A DNA stretch of 64,000 nt. Source: Acanthosoma haemorrhoidale (Eukaryota > Arthropoda > Insecta > Hemiptera > Acanthosomatidae). Of the stretch, positions 35,002 through 50,083 are shown piece by piece. The position numbers and the translations under genes were made by a program. The notes beneath the pieces are model-generated. The model searched no databases, was not told the origin of the DNA, and was given only the letters and a program-made list of their open reading frames with translations. The stretch covers positions 106,022,509 through 106,086,508 of the forward strand of contig OV884015.1 of assembly GCA_930367205.1 (NCBI GenBank), written 5' to 3'. How positions within the stretch are numbered: position 1 is the first letter of the stretch; every line of letters starts with the position of its first letter.

Positions 35002-37874
35002 TACGGCGATGATGATCGGGACACTGTATCCAATATGTGCACACTTTAAAAGTCAGAGCTGGACTGACTGAAATCATAGGAAAGTTTGCAAGTGACGGTG
35101 GAGTGGGGGACCCAGGTACCGAAATTCTTTATATTGGCAAACCCTCACCCAGGTAAAAACATCTTTTGACCTGGTGTAAATGTCTAAAAAAGACGATTTC
35201 TCTTTACTTCTATTTTTTTTTATACATGGAAAGAAACTACTATTTTTTTAATTTGAATTCAAAACCGAGGTTAATACTTCTGTTTTACAGAAGACCTAAA
35301 GGAGAATTATTTCGGGCACGAATAATATAAGTGATCAATTGTAGTCTCATAATTAATATGTGAGCGGGGAAATATAACAAATATTGCAGGTTCCAGAAAA
35401 AACTCTAGGTTTTTTTATTGTTCCTTGGTGGCTAGAATGCACAGAAACCTTCGACACATTTTCAAGTCTACCTATTCTTTCAAAAAAACGTCATATTGTA
35501 AAAATAGTAAACAAATACAACGAATAATAAAACAAAAGGCCGTAGTTAGGAAAACGCACGTGGGAGAGCACTTACCATGAACAAATCAATTATGATACGG
35601 AATTTTTTCTACAGTGTCGATAATATGTGACGACTGAAGGCGACAATTGTGTAAACAAATAATGTAAATACAGCTGAAGAAAAGTCCGACCTCCCCACCA
35701 ACCCCGCTTCTGAGTTAACAGTGATTTTCTTGAAACTTGAAAGAAGTTAGAATTTTAGTTTTGCCAAAGATTGAGGCAGACTAGAAGGTGTGTGTCATGA
35801 TCTGCCAAGACTTTCAAAGCACTAAGTACCAAGCACCACAGTTGATTATCTAAGTACGCAAGTGTGCCATGTGATTAAGCCGAGACAGACTTTAAGCACT
35901 AAGTAACAAGCACTACAGTTGATTATCTAAGTACGCAAGTGCGCCCTGTGATTAAGCAGAGACAGACTTTAAGCACTAAGTACCAAGCCGATATTTCCGA
36001 TTTTAGTTCTTCCCTTAATTGATCAAACTTCCCGCTCAACTCTTTTTGCTCTTTATTATTTTCTTTAAGTGCGTTATTTTGACTGTTTAATTTTTCGTTT
36101 ATTTCTTTATTATTTTCTTTTAATTTAATTATTTTCTATTAAATTGACTGTTTAAATGGGCAAGGACCTGTTGCAACATCTTTGTCGTAGTGTTTTCACT
36201 CGGATTTACTTTGGGTTCGGGGTGTGGGTTCCCTGTTTTAGAGGCTGCGTTTGACCCAAAAGGTAGGCAGTATACCTGAATCTGACCTGGACATATTTGT
36301 TTTCGTGTGTGTACAACAAATGTGAAATTATGAGAAAATATAAATTGTTAGTGGTTAGTACTAGTTATTATTCTAACATGCAATACCTCACAATTCCTTT
36401 GGTTTCTTTAGAATTTTTTCAGTTAATCCCGGAGCGGCCCCCATTGAAACCTACCTTATTTTTTACCATTTATTTTTCTACTTTATTTGATCAATTTACC
36501 TTAACTAATTTGGCAGGTCCGTCATGAGATTTTTAAATCAAATTGTTTTATATCTTTGACATAGGAATTTATCCCGATTGAATCCCTGAGATTAAGCCGA
36601 GACAGACTTTAATCACTAAGTACCAAGCACTACAGTTGATTATCTAAGTACGCAAGTGTGCCCTGTGATTAAGCCGAGACAGACTTTAAGAACTAAGTAA
36701 TAATAATAATAATCTGACGTATTTTTCAATAGAATGATTTCTTATTTTAATTTTGAATTTACATTATAATTATATTATTAAAATATTAAATGATTAAAAC
36801 AGTCCGCACATTTTGAGGACCCTACTTCCACACTTGGTCATTAGCACTGTAGCACTCTCTTAACCGCTATTTTCACGATTAATCCGGTGTTGATTATCAC
36901 AGCGATGTGTCTGAAAGTACATTTTGTTCTTACAACATTTTATCAAGGTTTATATCAACGCACATTTCCAGATTAGTGAAAATATATTTAAATAAATATT
37001 TATTTAAAGGAATTTACAATCTGCTCTAATAGGGCGTATATATATACATAGCCTGGGATTCCCCAGATTCATCAGGGAAATGTCCTTATTCGTTAAAAAG
37101 AATTCATGGATCAGGGATACAACCCCTTACTAACACTGCTCTTGCATCTTCGTCACTGGTGTGCAGTAACAGTGGAGACAATGAGAGACTACCTGTAGAA
37201 GAAGCCTGGGTAAGAACTCCAAAGGATGTTTTAGCATCAAAAGGTTTATTTACTAACGTTATTTTTAGTGGGGTCTTCCATTGTTTAAACCAGTAAGTCT
37301 AAATAGGGTTTAGTTTGGATTTGTACATGAGAATTTCGTTTTCAAATTTGGGATGTGATTTTTTGACTGAGAGACATGTTCCATGTTGGTCCGTTCTGAA
37401 GTTGGAATATTAGGTTTAGAACTGAATGTGCTGTGGGATGACCAAAAATAAAAAAACCCTGCGAATAATAAATTGTTCCCATCATTCAATAACATAAATT
37501 AAATTAAACATAAAACCAGCAATGTACAGTAACTCTTTTTAGTTAGCAAGAGTTAAAATAAGGTTTGACAATCCTTAAAATGCAAAGTAAATCGAGCTAA
37601 GGAGCTTAAGAGGAGGAGGAGAGTGGAGAAGGTGAAGTTCAATATTGCTACAGCTGAAATACAATCCGGTGTTGTATATTAGAAGTTCCTTCCTCTGTAA
37701 ATAAATTTCTTCCGTGTTGTTGAATATTGTCAACTAATAATATAATATTAATAAAACCTTATACTATCATTGAATATTGTTTTGTTTGTTATTGTGAATA
37801 TATCTCTTAGATTTGGATTTATTAGTGTGTTTCAACATCCATCTTCTGTTGAAAATAGGCTCTTAGAGTAAAGC

Positions 37875-38135
37875 GTGAGTAAAAATATTTTCTTAAAAAT
37901 TAAAACTATTCTAAAACGTAAACTTTCCGTTTGGAAGATCTTTGTTGATGATGAAAAGAGAGATATGGCCCGAGGACGATACAAACAACACACAGTGCAC
38001 TTCACAAATGGACTGAGCTTTACATTTGTAACAATTTGTATTCACAAATTTTTAAGAGATACCAATCATATAGCTGAGTGGTTAGCTTCACTGTTTGCAA
38101 GTTCACAAGTCTTTTGGGGCTTGTACACTTGTTAA
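37875..38135 (+). other. invariant open block, unit 5
   Basis: Same 86 residues as unit 1. The base change CTTTTAG to CTCTTAG lies just outside the frame. Confidence 0.28.
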
Positions 38136-40091
38136 TTAAGTATTAAGCCCACTATCTCATTATTTAGTAGGGGTATGATGTTATAAGGAAAATGCAGCGG
38201 AAGCTAGTTTTTTGTTAAATTAGGAATGACAAAACGAATGAAATATGGATAAATAATCTTATATTTAGCATTAAAATAAAACAGTAATCACTATACTTTA
38301 TATACATTACATATAACATGAATAATAATAAATCATATAATTTTATAAAATATTTCTTACATTATTAATTTTTACATAGCAGTTTATGAAATTTCTGTGA
38401 TTAAATTGCATGAATTGTTCCCTTTTAATTTTTTATTAAATTATGACATTATATAATTCGGGAAGTAGGACAAGTAATACACAAATACAATAATAATCGT
38501 CATCATGGCAATAAAAGCCTTAGCATATACATCGGTCTGACAATACGGTTATAAGACAACGTACTAATAAATCCCAGACATACTTGAAGGTTAATAAAAA
38601 AAATTATTTGATAATAATTCAATTAGTATATGATAATGATTTGGGGTACAAAAAATAATTGGAATACAAATATTTTAGGCTCATGACGTCATGATATATC
38701 TTGATTGTTAAAGTTTGTGAAGTCTGTTGTTGTCTGCATGAAGATAACTGAATGAAGCCTGCTGATAGGCTGCTAAGTAGTACGAGCCTTCGACATCTGC
38801 AATAGTGATACAAATTAGTTATAAATGCAAAATAAGAATAAAATAAATAGAAAATCTTCTTATGACTAATGATTTCATATCATCCTCATAATTTAAAAAT
38901 GGTTTATACCAAAAATAGAGAAAAATTCGTCCATATCTTTTGAAATCGTTGTACATTATTTCATTTACTAAAATAAATCGAAAAAATTTTACCTTTAAAT
39001 TTGATGATATGATTGTAGTTGTGATCACCAGTGATCCAGGTGGGATGACTCCGTGCTCTTTGGATGGTGGAGTTTCATGTATACATCATGTCCACATAAT
39101 GCCAATAATGAATTTTTTCAGGCTCCTTACTAGATAGTTAGGGTCACTAGGCAGATGAGGTATTCATTTTTTTTCTGAAATAAATTTGGTTATACATACA
39201 AAGTCATATTACAATAAATATAAAAAAATCTTCTAATATGAAAACAGTTTAATATCATCCTTATAAATAAAAAAAGCTAATTCAAAATATAAATAAAAGT
39301 TGGTAACATAATTTTGCGTAAAAAAATCATGCATATGTACGTATGTAAAACAGTTATATAAGTTGAGGGAATCAACTGATATCGGTTTCAAATTATCACT
39401 TCTATCTACAGACTCTAATTACAACTTTAAAAACTTTCAGTATCTCTTATCAATGTAACCTTTCTCAAATACTATACTGTACTTAACTATAAATCTTTCT
39501 ATTTTCATATCATCTAATTTTATTTTGAACCCGTCTTCTTCGATATGTTCATTAAAATTCACTTTAACTTCTTCATTTTTTTCTTTCTTCTTCTCTGTAT
39601 TTCTTGTTTCATCTTCTTTCTTCTGTATTATTTGTAGATTCTCATTATGGATTAATCTAAACATTTTTATAATATCTAATCCTTTAAGAAAATCTTCAAA
39701 ATAATCTCTCTTGACAATGAACACATCAACATATTTTCTATGTCAAAAATGTTTAATTTTTGAGTTACTAAACTTTTTTTTCACACCATTGACTGTTTTT
39801 AAAAGTATCTTATTTACTTCTTCTGTCTTTTTCTTTATATTAGTTAATTTTGAATTTATTATAGAGCATTGGGATCCTGGATCGGATGTCCCATTTACCT
39901 GTTACTTCTCTTTTTATGATATTTTTACTTTAATCAATGGTGTGGTTATTCGTTTTTATGTTCAGTAATTAGATCTACTTCTAATACTAAGTTGCTTCCT
40001 ATTATTCTAGTTTCATTTTTTATCTATTTTAAACCGGCATGAAGCATCTTCATGATCCCTGATACAATTGTTTAATTGTTCACAGTTATTC

Positions 40092-40806
40092 CATGGATTT
40101 TTCTCTTGAAATTTGTTTTTACTGTACAGGTTTTCCATTTTTCTTTGTTATGAATTTTTTTTGTTCACTAGGCCCTCACATTTTTTAATTTCATAAAATA
40201 ATCTAGATGAATTCTCACGTTTTTCTTGATCTATCTTTTTTCTGATAAAGTAGGTAAACCCGCAGTTAGTGCATGGATCTTTTCCCTTGAAATTTTTTTT
40301 TACTGTACAGGTTTTCCATTTTCCTTTGTTATGAATTTTTTTTGTTCACTAGGCCCTCACATTTTCTAATTTTATAAAATATTCTAGATGAATTATCACG
40401 TTTTTCTTGATCTATCTTTTTTCTGATAAAGTAGGTAAACCCGCAGTTAGTGCATGGATCTTTTCCCTTGAAATTTGTTTTTACTGTACAGGTTTTCCAT
40501 TTTCCTTTGTTATGAATTTTTTTTGTTCACTAGGCCCTCACATTTTCTAATTTTATAAAATATTCTAGATGAATTATCACGTTTTTCTTGATCTATCTTT
40601 TTTCTGATAAAGTAGGTAAACCCGCAGTTAGTGCATGGATCTTTTCCCTTGAAATTTTTTTTTACTCTACAGGTTTTCCATTTTCCTTTGTTATGAATTT
40701 TTTTTGTTTACTAGGCCCTCACATTTTATAATTTTATCATATATTCTAGATGAATTATCACGTTATTCTTGATCTATCTTTTTTCTGATAAAGTAGGTAA
40801 ACCTGC
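40092..40806. repeat. 180-bp minisatellite, 4 copies, unit 5
   Basis: 715 bp. Copies are mostly of the ATCTTTTCCC type with ATTTTATAAAATATTC variants, the type shared with units 6 and 7. Confidence 0.92.
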
Positions 40807-42137
40807 TATAAGCTATTATAAAGATATAAGCATCACTAAAGACTGTTTAGCATTTGAGTTTTTGCATGTAAGCTTCTCAATCATAAACTTTTCTGCTATA
40901 TGTTTTAAATTTAGTTGATTCTCTTTCTTCTGTGTGGATTCAATGTTATTTTTTCTCATGATTGTTCCGCATTTAAATCATCAAAATACATTGTTTTCAT
41001 TTTCTCTGTTAATGTAATCCACACTGTCTTCTCTTGACCTCTCTTACTAAAACTATTTTTCAGTCTTTTATAAATATAATTATTTTATAAAGTTGGTAAC
41101 AAAATTGTGCGAACAATAATCATGCATATATCTTTATCTATCATTTATATTATTTACTTATATTATAAGAATAAAATCTTCTCATACGAAGGCAGTTTAA
41201 TATCAAACTTATGAATAAAAAAAAGTTTGCTAAAAAAATAATTAAAAGCTGAAAAAATATTTTGCGTACAAAAATCATGCATATATATTTTGCTATCAAT
41301 TATATTATTTACTTATATTATAAAAAAACAAATATTCTCATATGAACACAGTCCATTATAATCTTTATAAATAAATAAATCGTTATTCATCTTAAGGTAA
41401 AAAATTCATATTGTGCTTAAAAATAAAAAAAGTTTATTCAAATAATAAATAAAAACATTATACTTACAAATATCATGCATATATATCTATCATTTATATT
41501 ATTTACTTATATGGTAAGAAAAAAAATGTCTCATGCGAAAACAGTTTAATATCATCCTTATATATCAAGAAATTGTTATATATAAAAATAAAAAGAAAAA
41601 TTGGTTAAAAAAAATGGTTATAAAAATCATGCATGTATATATATCTATCATTCATATCATTATTTACTTTCTCACTACTATTATACTCACTCATTACTAT
41701 ATATATGATTTCTCATACGACAACAGTTAATTATCATCCTTAATAATCAAATAAGATTATTCAATAATTTATACCCAACAGATTTCCAGATATTGACACC
41801 ACGACTCTAACTGTTTTTTAGGAGTGAACTATTCCAGAGACGAAGATACTTGCTATCTTAACTACAGGCCACTACGATACACCATACAGACCACAGATGT
41901 TGGTAGGCTAGGGGAAGTAGAAGGGTTAAGTCTTTGAAATATTGACCGAACCTTTTTGACCTAATGACAACTATCAATATGTTAAAATAAATTACCGTAA
42001 GACCATAAAATTATATCTTTCAGAGACCGTAAGCTTAACCATAGCAATGAAGACTATATCCAATTTTTATGAGATTATACAAAATTTTATTTCACCAGGA
42101 CCATATTTAATTGAACGCAGCAGAATTAATCTCTAGC

Positions 42138-42632
42138 CTAATCAATCGTAACAATGTTAACCTTAAGTAGTCCTGGATTCTTCTCATAAAACTCCACACC
42201 CCTATCAGAAAGCCATGCTGAAATTGCTGGCTTAAGTTTAGGCTGTCCATCAAGGGAGTGCAACCCTCTACCCGTTATAACAGAAACAAAAGTGGTCTTA
42301 CGACCGGAATCTCGAAGCCTGGAAGTGACTTCATCTATGAAGAGGTCAAGTACGTCCAGAGCTTCGGACACGAATAGGAAATGCAAATCTAAACGTGTCC
42401 ATGTATCATTCACATGATACCTAATAATCGACCTAGCAGACAAAGGCCTAATCCTTCTACCTCCCTCGGTACTCCACCTGGTCTTTGTGTAAGGCGGTTG
42501 ATCTAAAGGTGTGAGGAAGCAAATAGCTTCGTCTACGGAATCGTTCACTCCGGCTAAAACAAAAGTTAGTGTTTGTTCGTCCATGTCTGGGAATCTGTCG
42601 GATAAATAAGTTAACGAAGTAGACTTACTCAT
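42138..42632 (-). CDS. CUE-Smr protein, 164 aa, unit 6
   Basis: Identical protein to unit 1; complete. Confidence 0.9.
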   Translation of the reverse strand: MSKSTSLTYLSDRFPDMDEQTLTFVLAGVNDSVDEAICFLTPLDQPPYTKTRWSTEGGRRIRPLSARSIIRYHVNDTWTRLDLHFLFVSEALDVLDLFIDEVTSRLRDSGRKTTFVSVITGRGLHSLDGQPKLKPAISAWLSDRGVEFYEKNPGLLKVNIVTID

Positions 42633-45506
42633 TACGGCGATGATGATCGGGACACTGTATCCAATATGTGCACACTTTAAAAGTCAGAGCTGGACTGACT
42701 GAAATCATAGGAAAGTTTGCAAGTGACGGTGGAGTGGGGGACCCAGGTACCGAAATTCTTTATATTGGCAAACCCTCACCCAGGTAAAAACATCTTTTGA
42801 CCTGGTGTAAATGTCTAAAAAAGACGATTTCTCTTTACTTCTATTTTTTTTTATACATGGAAAGAAACTACTATTTTTTTAATTTGAATTCAAAACCGAG
42901 GTTAATACTTCTGTTTTACAGAAGACCTAAAGGAGAATTATTTCGGGCACGAATAATATAAGTGATCAATTGTAGTCTCATAATTAATATGTGAGCGGGG
43001 AAATATAACAAATATTGCAGGTTCCAGAAAAAACTCTAGGTTTTTTTATTGTTCCTTGGTGGCTAGAATGCACAGAAACCTTCGACACATTTTCAAGTCT
43101 ACCTATTCTTTCAAAAAAACGTCATATTGTAAAAATAGTAAACAAATACAACGAATAATAAAACAAAAGGCCGTAGTTAGGAAAACGCACGTGGGAGAGC
43201 ACTTACCATGAACAAATCAATTATGATACGGAATTTTTTCTACAGTGTCGATAATATGTGACGACTGAAGGCGACAATTGTGTAAACAAATAATGTAAAT
43301 ACAGCTGAAGAAAAGTCCGACCTCCCCACCAACCCCGCTTCTGAGTTAACAGTGATTTTCTTGAAACTTGAAAGAAGTTAGAATTTTAGTTTTGCCAAAG
43401 ATTGAGGCAGACTAGAAGGTGTGTGTCATGATCTGCCAAGACTTTCAAAGCACTAAGTACCAAGCACCACAGTTGATTATCTAAGTACGCAAGTGTGCCA
43501 TGTGATTAAGCCGAGACAGACTTTAAGCACTAAGTAACAAGCACTACAGTTGATTATCTAAGTACGCAAGTGCGCCCTGTGATTAAGCAGAGACAGACTT
43601 TAAGCACTAAGTACCAAGCCGATATTTCCGATTTTAGTTCTTCCCTTAATTGATCAAACTTCCCGCTCAACTCTTTTTGCTCTTTATTATTTTCTTTAAG
43701 TGCGTTATTTTGACTGTTTAATTTTTCGTTTATTTCTTTATTATTTTCTTTTAATTTAATTATTTTCTATTAAATTGACTGTTTAAATGGGCAAGGACCT
43801 GTTGCAACATCTTTGTCGTAGTGTTTTCACTCGGATTTACTTTGGGTTCGGGGTGTGGGTTCCCTGTTTTAGAGGCTGCGTTTGACCCAAAAGGTAGGCA
43901 GTATACCTGAATCTGACCTGGACATATTTGTTTTCGTGTGTGTACAACAAATGTGAAATTATGAGAAAATATAAATTGTTAGTGGTTAGTACTAGTTATT
44001 ATTCTAACATGCAATACCTCACAATTCCTTTGGTTTCTTTAGAATTTTTTCAGTTAATCCCGGAGCGGCCCCCATTGAAACCTACCTTATTTTTTACCAT
44101 TTATTTTTCTACTTTATTTGATCAATTTACCTTAACTAATTTGGCAGGTCCGTCATGAGATTTTTAAATCAAATTGTTTTATGTCTTTGACATAGGAATT
44201 TATCCCGATTGAATCCCTGAGATTAAGCCGAGACAGACTTTAATCACTAAGTACCAAGCACTACAGTTGATTATCTAAGTACGCAAGTGTGCCCTGTGAT
44301 TAAGCCGAGACAGACTTTAAGAACTAAGTAATAATAATAATAATCTGACGTATTTTTCAATAGAATGATTTCTTATTTTAATTTTGAATTTACATTATAA
44401 TTATATTATTAAAATATTAAATGATTAAAACAGTCCGCACATTTTGAGGACCCTACTTCCACACTTGGTCATTAGCACTGTAGCACTCTCTTAACCGCTA
44501 TTTTCACGATTAATCCGGTGTTGATTATCACAGCGATGTGTCTGAAAGTCCATTTTGTTCTTACAACATTTTATCAAGGTTTATATCAACGCACATTTCC
44601 AGATTAGTGAAAATATATTTAAATAAATATTTATTTAAAGGAATTTACAATCTGCTCTAATAGGGCGTATATATATACATAGCCTGGGATTCCCCAGATT
44701 CATCAGGGAAATGTCCTTATTCGTTAAAAAGAATTCATGGATCAGGGATAAAACCCCTTACTAACACTGCTCTTGCATCTTCGTCACTGGTGTGCAGTAA
44801 CAGTGGAGACAATGAGAGACTACCTGTAGAAGAAGCCTGGGTAAGAACTCCAAAGGATGTTTTAGCATCAAAAGGTTTATTTACTAACGTTATTTTTAGT
44901 GGGGTCTTCCATTGTTTAAACCAGTAAGTCTAAATAGGGTTTAGTTTGGATTTGTACATGAGAATTTCGTTTTCAAATTTGGGATGTGATTTTTTGACTG
45001 AGAGACATGTTCCATGTTGGTCCGTTCTGAACTTGGAATATTAGGTTTAGAACTGAATGTGTTGTGGGATGACCAAAAATAAAAAAAACCCTGCGAATAA
45101 TAAATTGTTCCCATCATTCAATAACATAAATTAAATTAAACATAAAACCAGCAATGTACAGTAACTCTTTTTAGTTAGCAAGAGTTAAAATAAGGTTTGA
45201 CAATCCTTAAAATGCAAAGTAAATTGAGCTAAGGAGCTTAAGAGGAGGAGGAGAGTGGAGAAGGTGAAGTTCAATATTGCTACAGCTGAAATACAATCCG
45301 GTGTTGTATATTAGAAGTTCCTTCCTCTGTAAATAAATTTCTTCCGTGTTGTTGAATATTGTCAACTAATAATATAATATTAATAAAACCTTATACTATC
45401 ATTGAATATTGTTTTGTTTGTTATTGTGAATATATCTCTTAGATTTGGATTTATTAGTGTGTTTCAACATCCATCTTCTGTTGAAAATAGGCTCTTAGAG
45501 TAAAGC

Positions 45507-45767
45507 GTGAGTAAAAATATTTTCTTAAAAATTAAAACTATTCTAAAACGTAAACTTTCCGTTTGGAAGATCTTTGTTGATGATGAAAAGAGAGATATGG
45601 CCCGAGGACGATACAAACAACACACAGTGCACTTCACAAATGGACTGAGCTTTACATTTGTAACAATTTGTATTCACAAATTTTTAAGAGATACCAATCA
45701 TATAGCTGAGTGGTTAGCTTCACTGTTTGCAAGTTCACAAGTCTTTTGGGGCTTGTACACTTGTTAA
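45507..45767 (+). other. invariant open block, unit 6
   Basis: Same 86 residues as unit 1. Confidence 0.28.
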
Positions 45768-47723
45768 TTAAGTATTAAGCCCACTATCTCATTATTTAGT
45801 AGGGGTATGATGTTATAAGGAAAATGCAGCGGAAGCTAGTTTTTTGTTAAATTAGGAATGACAAAACGAATGAAATATGGATAAATAATCTTATATTTAG
45901 CATTAAAATAAAACAGTAATCACTATACTTTATATACATTACATATAACATGAATAATAATAAATCATATAATTTTATAAAATATTTCTTACATTATTAA
46001 TTTTTACATAGCAGTTTATGAAATTTCTGTGATTAAATTGCATGAATTGTTCCCTTTTAATTTTTTATTAAATTATGACATTATATAATTCGGGAAGTAG
46101 GACAAGTAATACACAAATACAATAATAATCGTCATCATGGCAATAAAAGCCTTAGCATATACATCGGTCTGACAATACGGTTATAAGACAACGTACTAAT
46201 AAATCCCAGACATACTTGAAGGTTAATAAAAAAAATTATTTGATAATAATTCAATTAGTATATGATAATGATTTGGGGTACAAAAAATAATTGGAATACA
46301 AATATTTTAGGCTCATGACGTCATGATATATCTTGATTGTTAAAGTTTGTGAAGTCTGTTGTTGTCTGCATGAAGATAACTGAATGAAGCCTGCTGATAG
46401 GCTGCTAAGTAGTACGAGCCTTCGACATCTGCAATAGTGATACAAATTAGTTATAAATGCAAAATAAGAATAAAATAAATAGAAAATCTTCTTATGACTA
46501 ATGATTTCATATCATCCTCATAATTTAAAAATGGTTTATACCAAAAATAGAGAAAAATTCGTCCATATCTTTTGAAATCGTTGTACATTATTTCATTTAC
46601 TAAAATAAATCGAAAAAATTTTACCTTTAAATTTGATGATATGATTGTAGTTGTGATCACCAGTGATCCAGGTGGGATGACTCCGTGCTCTTTGGATGGT
46701 GGAGTTTCATGTATACATCATGTCCACATAATGCCAATAATGAATTTTTTCAGGCTCCTTACTAGATAGTTAGGGTCACTAGGCAGATGAGGTATTCATT
46801 TTTTTTCTGAAATAAATTTGGTTATACATACAAAGTCATATTACAATAAATATAAAAAAATCTTCTAATATGAAAACAGTTTAATATCATCCTTATAAAT
46901 AAAAAAAGCTAATTCAAAATATAAATAAAAGTTGGTAACATAATTTTGCGTAAAAAAATCATGCATATGTACGTATGTAAAACAGTTATATAAGTTGAGG
47001 GAATCAACTGATATCGGTTTCAAATTATCACTTCTATCTACAGACTCTAATTACAACTTTAAAAACTTTCAGTATCTCTTATCAATGTAACCTTTCTCAA
47101 ATACTATACTGTACTTAACTATAAATCTTTCTATTTTCATATCATCTAATTTTATTTTGAACCCGTCTTCTTCGATATGTTCATTAAAATTCACTTTAAC
47201 TTCTTCATTTTTTTCTTTCTTCTTCTCTGTATTTCTTGTTTCATCTTCTTTCTTCTGTATTATTTGTAGATTCTCATTATGGATTAATCTAAACATTTTT
47301 ATAATATCTAATCCTTTAAGAAAATCTTCAAAATAATCTCTCTTGACAATGAACACATCAACATATTTTCTATGTCAAAAATGTTTAATTTTTGAGTTAC
47401 TAAACTTTTTTTTCACACCATTGACTGTTTTTAAAAGTATCTTATTTACTTCTTCTGTCTTTTTCTTTATATTAGTTAATTTTGAATTTATTATAGAGCA
47501 TTGGGATCCTGGATCGGATGTCCCATTTACCTGTTACTTCTCTTTTTATGATATTTTTACTTTAATCAATGGTGTGGTTATTCGTTTTTATGTTCAGTAA
47601 TTAGATCTACTTCTAATACTAAGTTGCTTCCTATTATTCTAGTTTCATTTTTTATCTATTTTAAACCGGCATGAAGCATCTTCATGATCCCTGATACAAT
47701 TGTTTAATTGTTCACAGTTATTC

Positions 47724-48257
47724 CATGGATTTTTCTCTTGAAATTTGTTTTTACTGTACAGGTTTTCCATTTTTCTTTGTTATGAATTTTTTTTGTTCAC
47801 TAGGCCCTCACATTTTTTAATTTCATAAAATAATCTAGATGAATTCTCACGTTTTTCTTGATCTATCTTTTTTCTGATAAAGTAGGTAAACCCGCAGTTA
47901 GTGCATGGATCTTTTCCCTTGAAATTTGTTTTTACTGTACAGGTTTTCCATTTTCCTTTGTTATGAATTTTTTTTGTTCACTAGGCCCTCACATTTTCTA
48001 ATTTTATAAAATATTCTAGATGAATTATCACGTTTTTCTTGATCTATCTTTTTTCTGATAAAGTAGGTAAACCCGCAGTTAGTGCATGGATCTTTTCCCT
48101 TGAAATTTGTTTTTACTGTACAGGTTTTCCATTTTCCTTTGTTATGAATTTTTTTTGTTTACTAGGCCCTCACATTTTATAATTTTATAAAATATTCTAG
48201 ATGAATTATCACGTTATTCTTGATCTATCTTTTTTCTGATAAAGTAGGTAAACCTGC
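47724..48257. repeat. 180-bp minisatellite, 3 copies, unit 6
   Basis: 534 bp, three copies; the last has the TTTACTAGG and CGTTATTC variants seen at the right end in units 5 and 7. Confidence 0.92.
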
Positions 48258-49588
48258 TATAAGCTATTATAAAGATATAAGCATCACTAAAGACTGTTTA
48301 GCATTTGAGTTTTTGCATGTAAGCTTCTCAATCATAAACTTTTCTGCTATATGTTTTAAATTTAGTTGATTCTCTTTCTTCTGTGTGGATTCAATGTTAT
48401 TTTTTCTCATGATTGTTCCGCATTTAAATCATCAAAATACATTGTTTTCATTTTCTCTGTTAATGTAATCCACACTGTCTTCTCTTGACCTCTCTTACTA
48501 AAACTATTTTTCAGTCTTTTATAAATATAATTATTTTATAAAGTTGGTAACAAAATTGTGCGAACAATAATCATGCATATATCTTTATCTATCATTTATA
48601 TTATTTACTTATATTATAAGAATAAAATCTTCTCATACGAAGGCAGTTTAATATCAAACTTATGAATAAAAAAAAGTTTGCTAAAAAAATAAATAAAAGC
48701 TGAAAAAATATTTTGCGTACAAAAATCATGCATATATATTTTGCTATCAATTATATTATTTACTTATATTATAAAAAAACAAATATTCTCATATGAACAC
48801 AGTCCATTATAATCTTTATAAATAAATAAATCGTTATTCATCTTAAGGTAAAAAATTCATGTTGTGCTTAAAAATAAAAAAAGTTTATTCAAATAATAAA
48901 TAAAAACATTATACTTACAAATATCATGCATATATATCTATCATTTATATTATTTACTTATATGGTAAGAAAAAAAATGTCTCATGCGAAAACAGTTTAA
49001 TATCATCCTTATATATCAAGAAATTGTTATATATAAAAATAAAAAGAAAAATTGGTTAAAAAAAATGGTTATAAAAATCATGCATGTATATATATCTATC
49101 ATTCATATCATTATTTACTTTCTCACTACTATTATACTCACTCATTACTATATATATGATTTCTCATACGACAACAGTTAATTATCATCCTTAATAATCA
49201 AATAAGATTATTCAATAATTTATACCCAACAGATTTCCAGATATTGACACCACGACTCTAACTGTTTTTTAGGAGTGAACTATTCCAGAGACGAAGATAC
49301 TTGCTATCTTAACTACAGGCCACTACGATACACCATACAGACCACAGATGTTGGTAGGCTAGGGGAAGTAGAAGGGTTAAGTCTTTGAAATATTGACCGA
49401 ACCTTTTTGACCTAATGACAACTATCAATATGTTAAAATAAATTACCGTAAGACCATAAAATTATATCTTTCAGAGACCGTAAGCTTAACCATAGCAATG
49501 AAGACTATATCCAATTTTTATGAGATTATACAAAATTTTATTTCACCAGGACCATATTTAATTGAACGCAGCAGAATTAATCTCTAGC

Positions 49589-50083
49589 CTAATCAATCGT
49601 AACAATGTTAACCTTAAGTAGTCCTGGATTCTTCTCATAAAACTCCACACCCCTATCAGAAAGCCATGCTGAAATTGCTGGCTTAAGTTTAGGCTGTCCA
49701 TCAAGGGAGTGCAACCCTCTACCCGTTATAACAGAAACAAAAGTGGTCTTACGACCGGAATCTCGAAGCCTGGAAGTGACTTCATCTATGAAGAGGTCAA
49801 GTACGTCCAGAGCTTCGGACACGAATAGGAAATGCAAATCTAAACGTGTCCATGTATCATTCACATGATACCTAATAATCGACCTAGCAGACAAAGGCCT
49901 AATCCTTCTACCTCCCTCGGTACTCCACCTGGTCTTTGTGTAAGGCGGTTGATCTAAAGGTGTGAGGAAGCAAATAGCTTCGTCTACGGAATCGTTCACT
50001 CCGGCTAAAACAAAAGTTAGTGTTTGTTCGTCCATGTCTGGGAATCTGTCGGATAAATAAGTTAACGAAGTAGACTTACTCAT
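49589..50083 (-). CDS. CUE-Smr protein, 164 aa, unit 7
   Basis: Identical protein to unit 1; complete. Confidence 0.9.
   Translation of the reverse strand: MSKSTSLTYLSDRFPDMDEQTLTFVLAGVNDSVDEAICFLTPLDQPPYTKTRWSTEGGRRIRPLSARSIIRYHVNDTWTRLDLHFLFVSEALDVLDLFIDEVTSRLRDSGRKTTFVSVITGRGLHSLDGQPKLKPAISAWLSDRGVEFYEKNPGLLKVNIVTID

Larger units (their letters stand above)
34007..41637. repeat. tandem unit 5 (7631 bp)
   Basis: Has the 251-bp segment at 38228-38478 but not the 54-bp or 24-bp pieces of units 3-4. Exactly 180 bp longer than unit 6, which equals one minisatellite copy. The coiled-coil frame is broken. Confidence 0.92.
41638..49088. repeat. tandem unit 6 (7451 bp)
   Basis: By eye almost identical to unit 5 apart from one fewer minisatellite copy and scattered substitutions (for example GATACAACC to GATAAAACC near 44750). 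Confidence 0.92.
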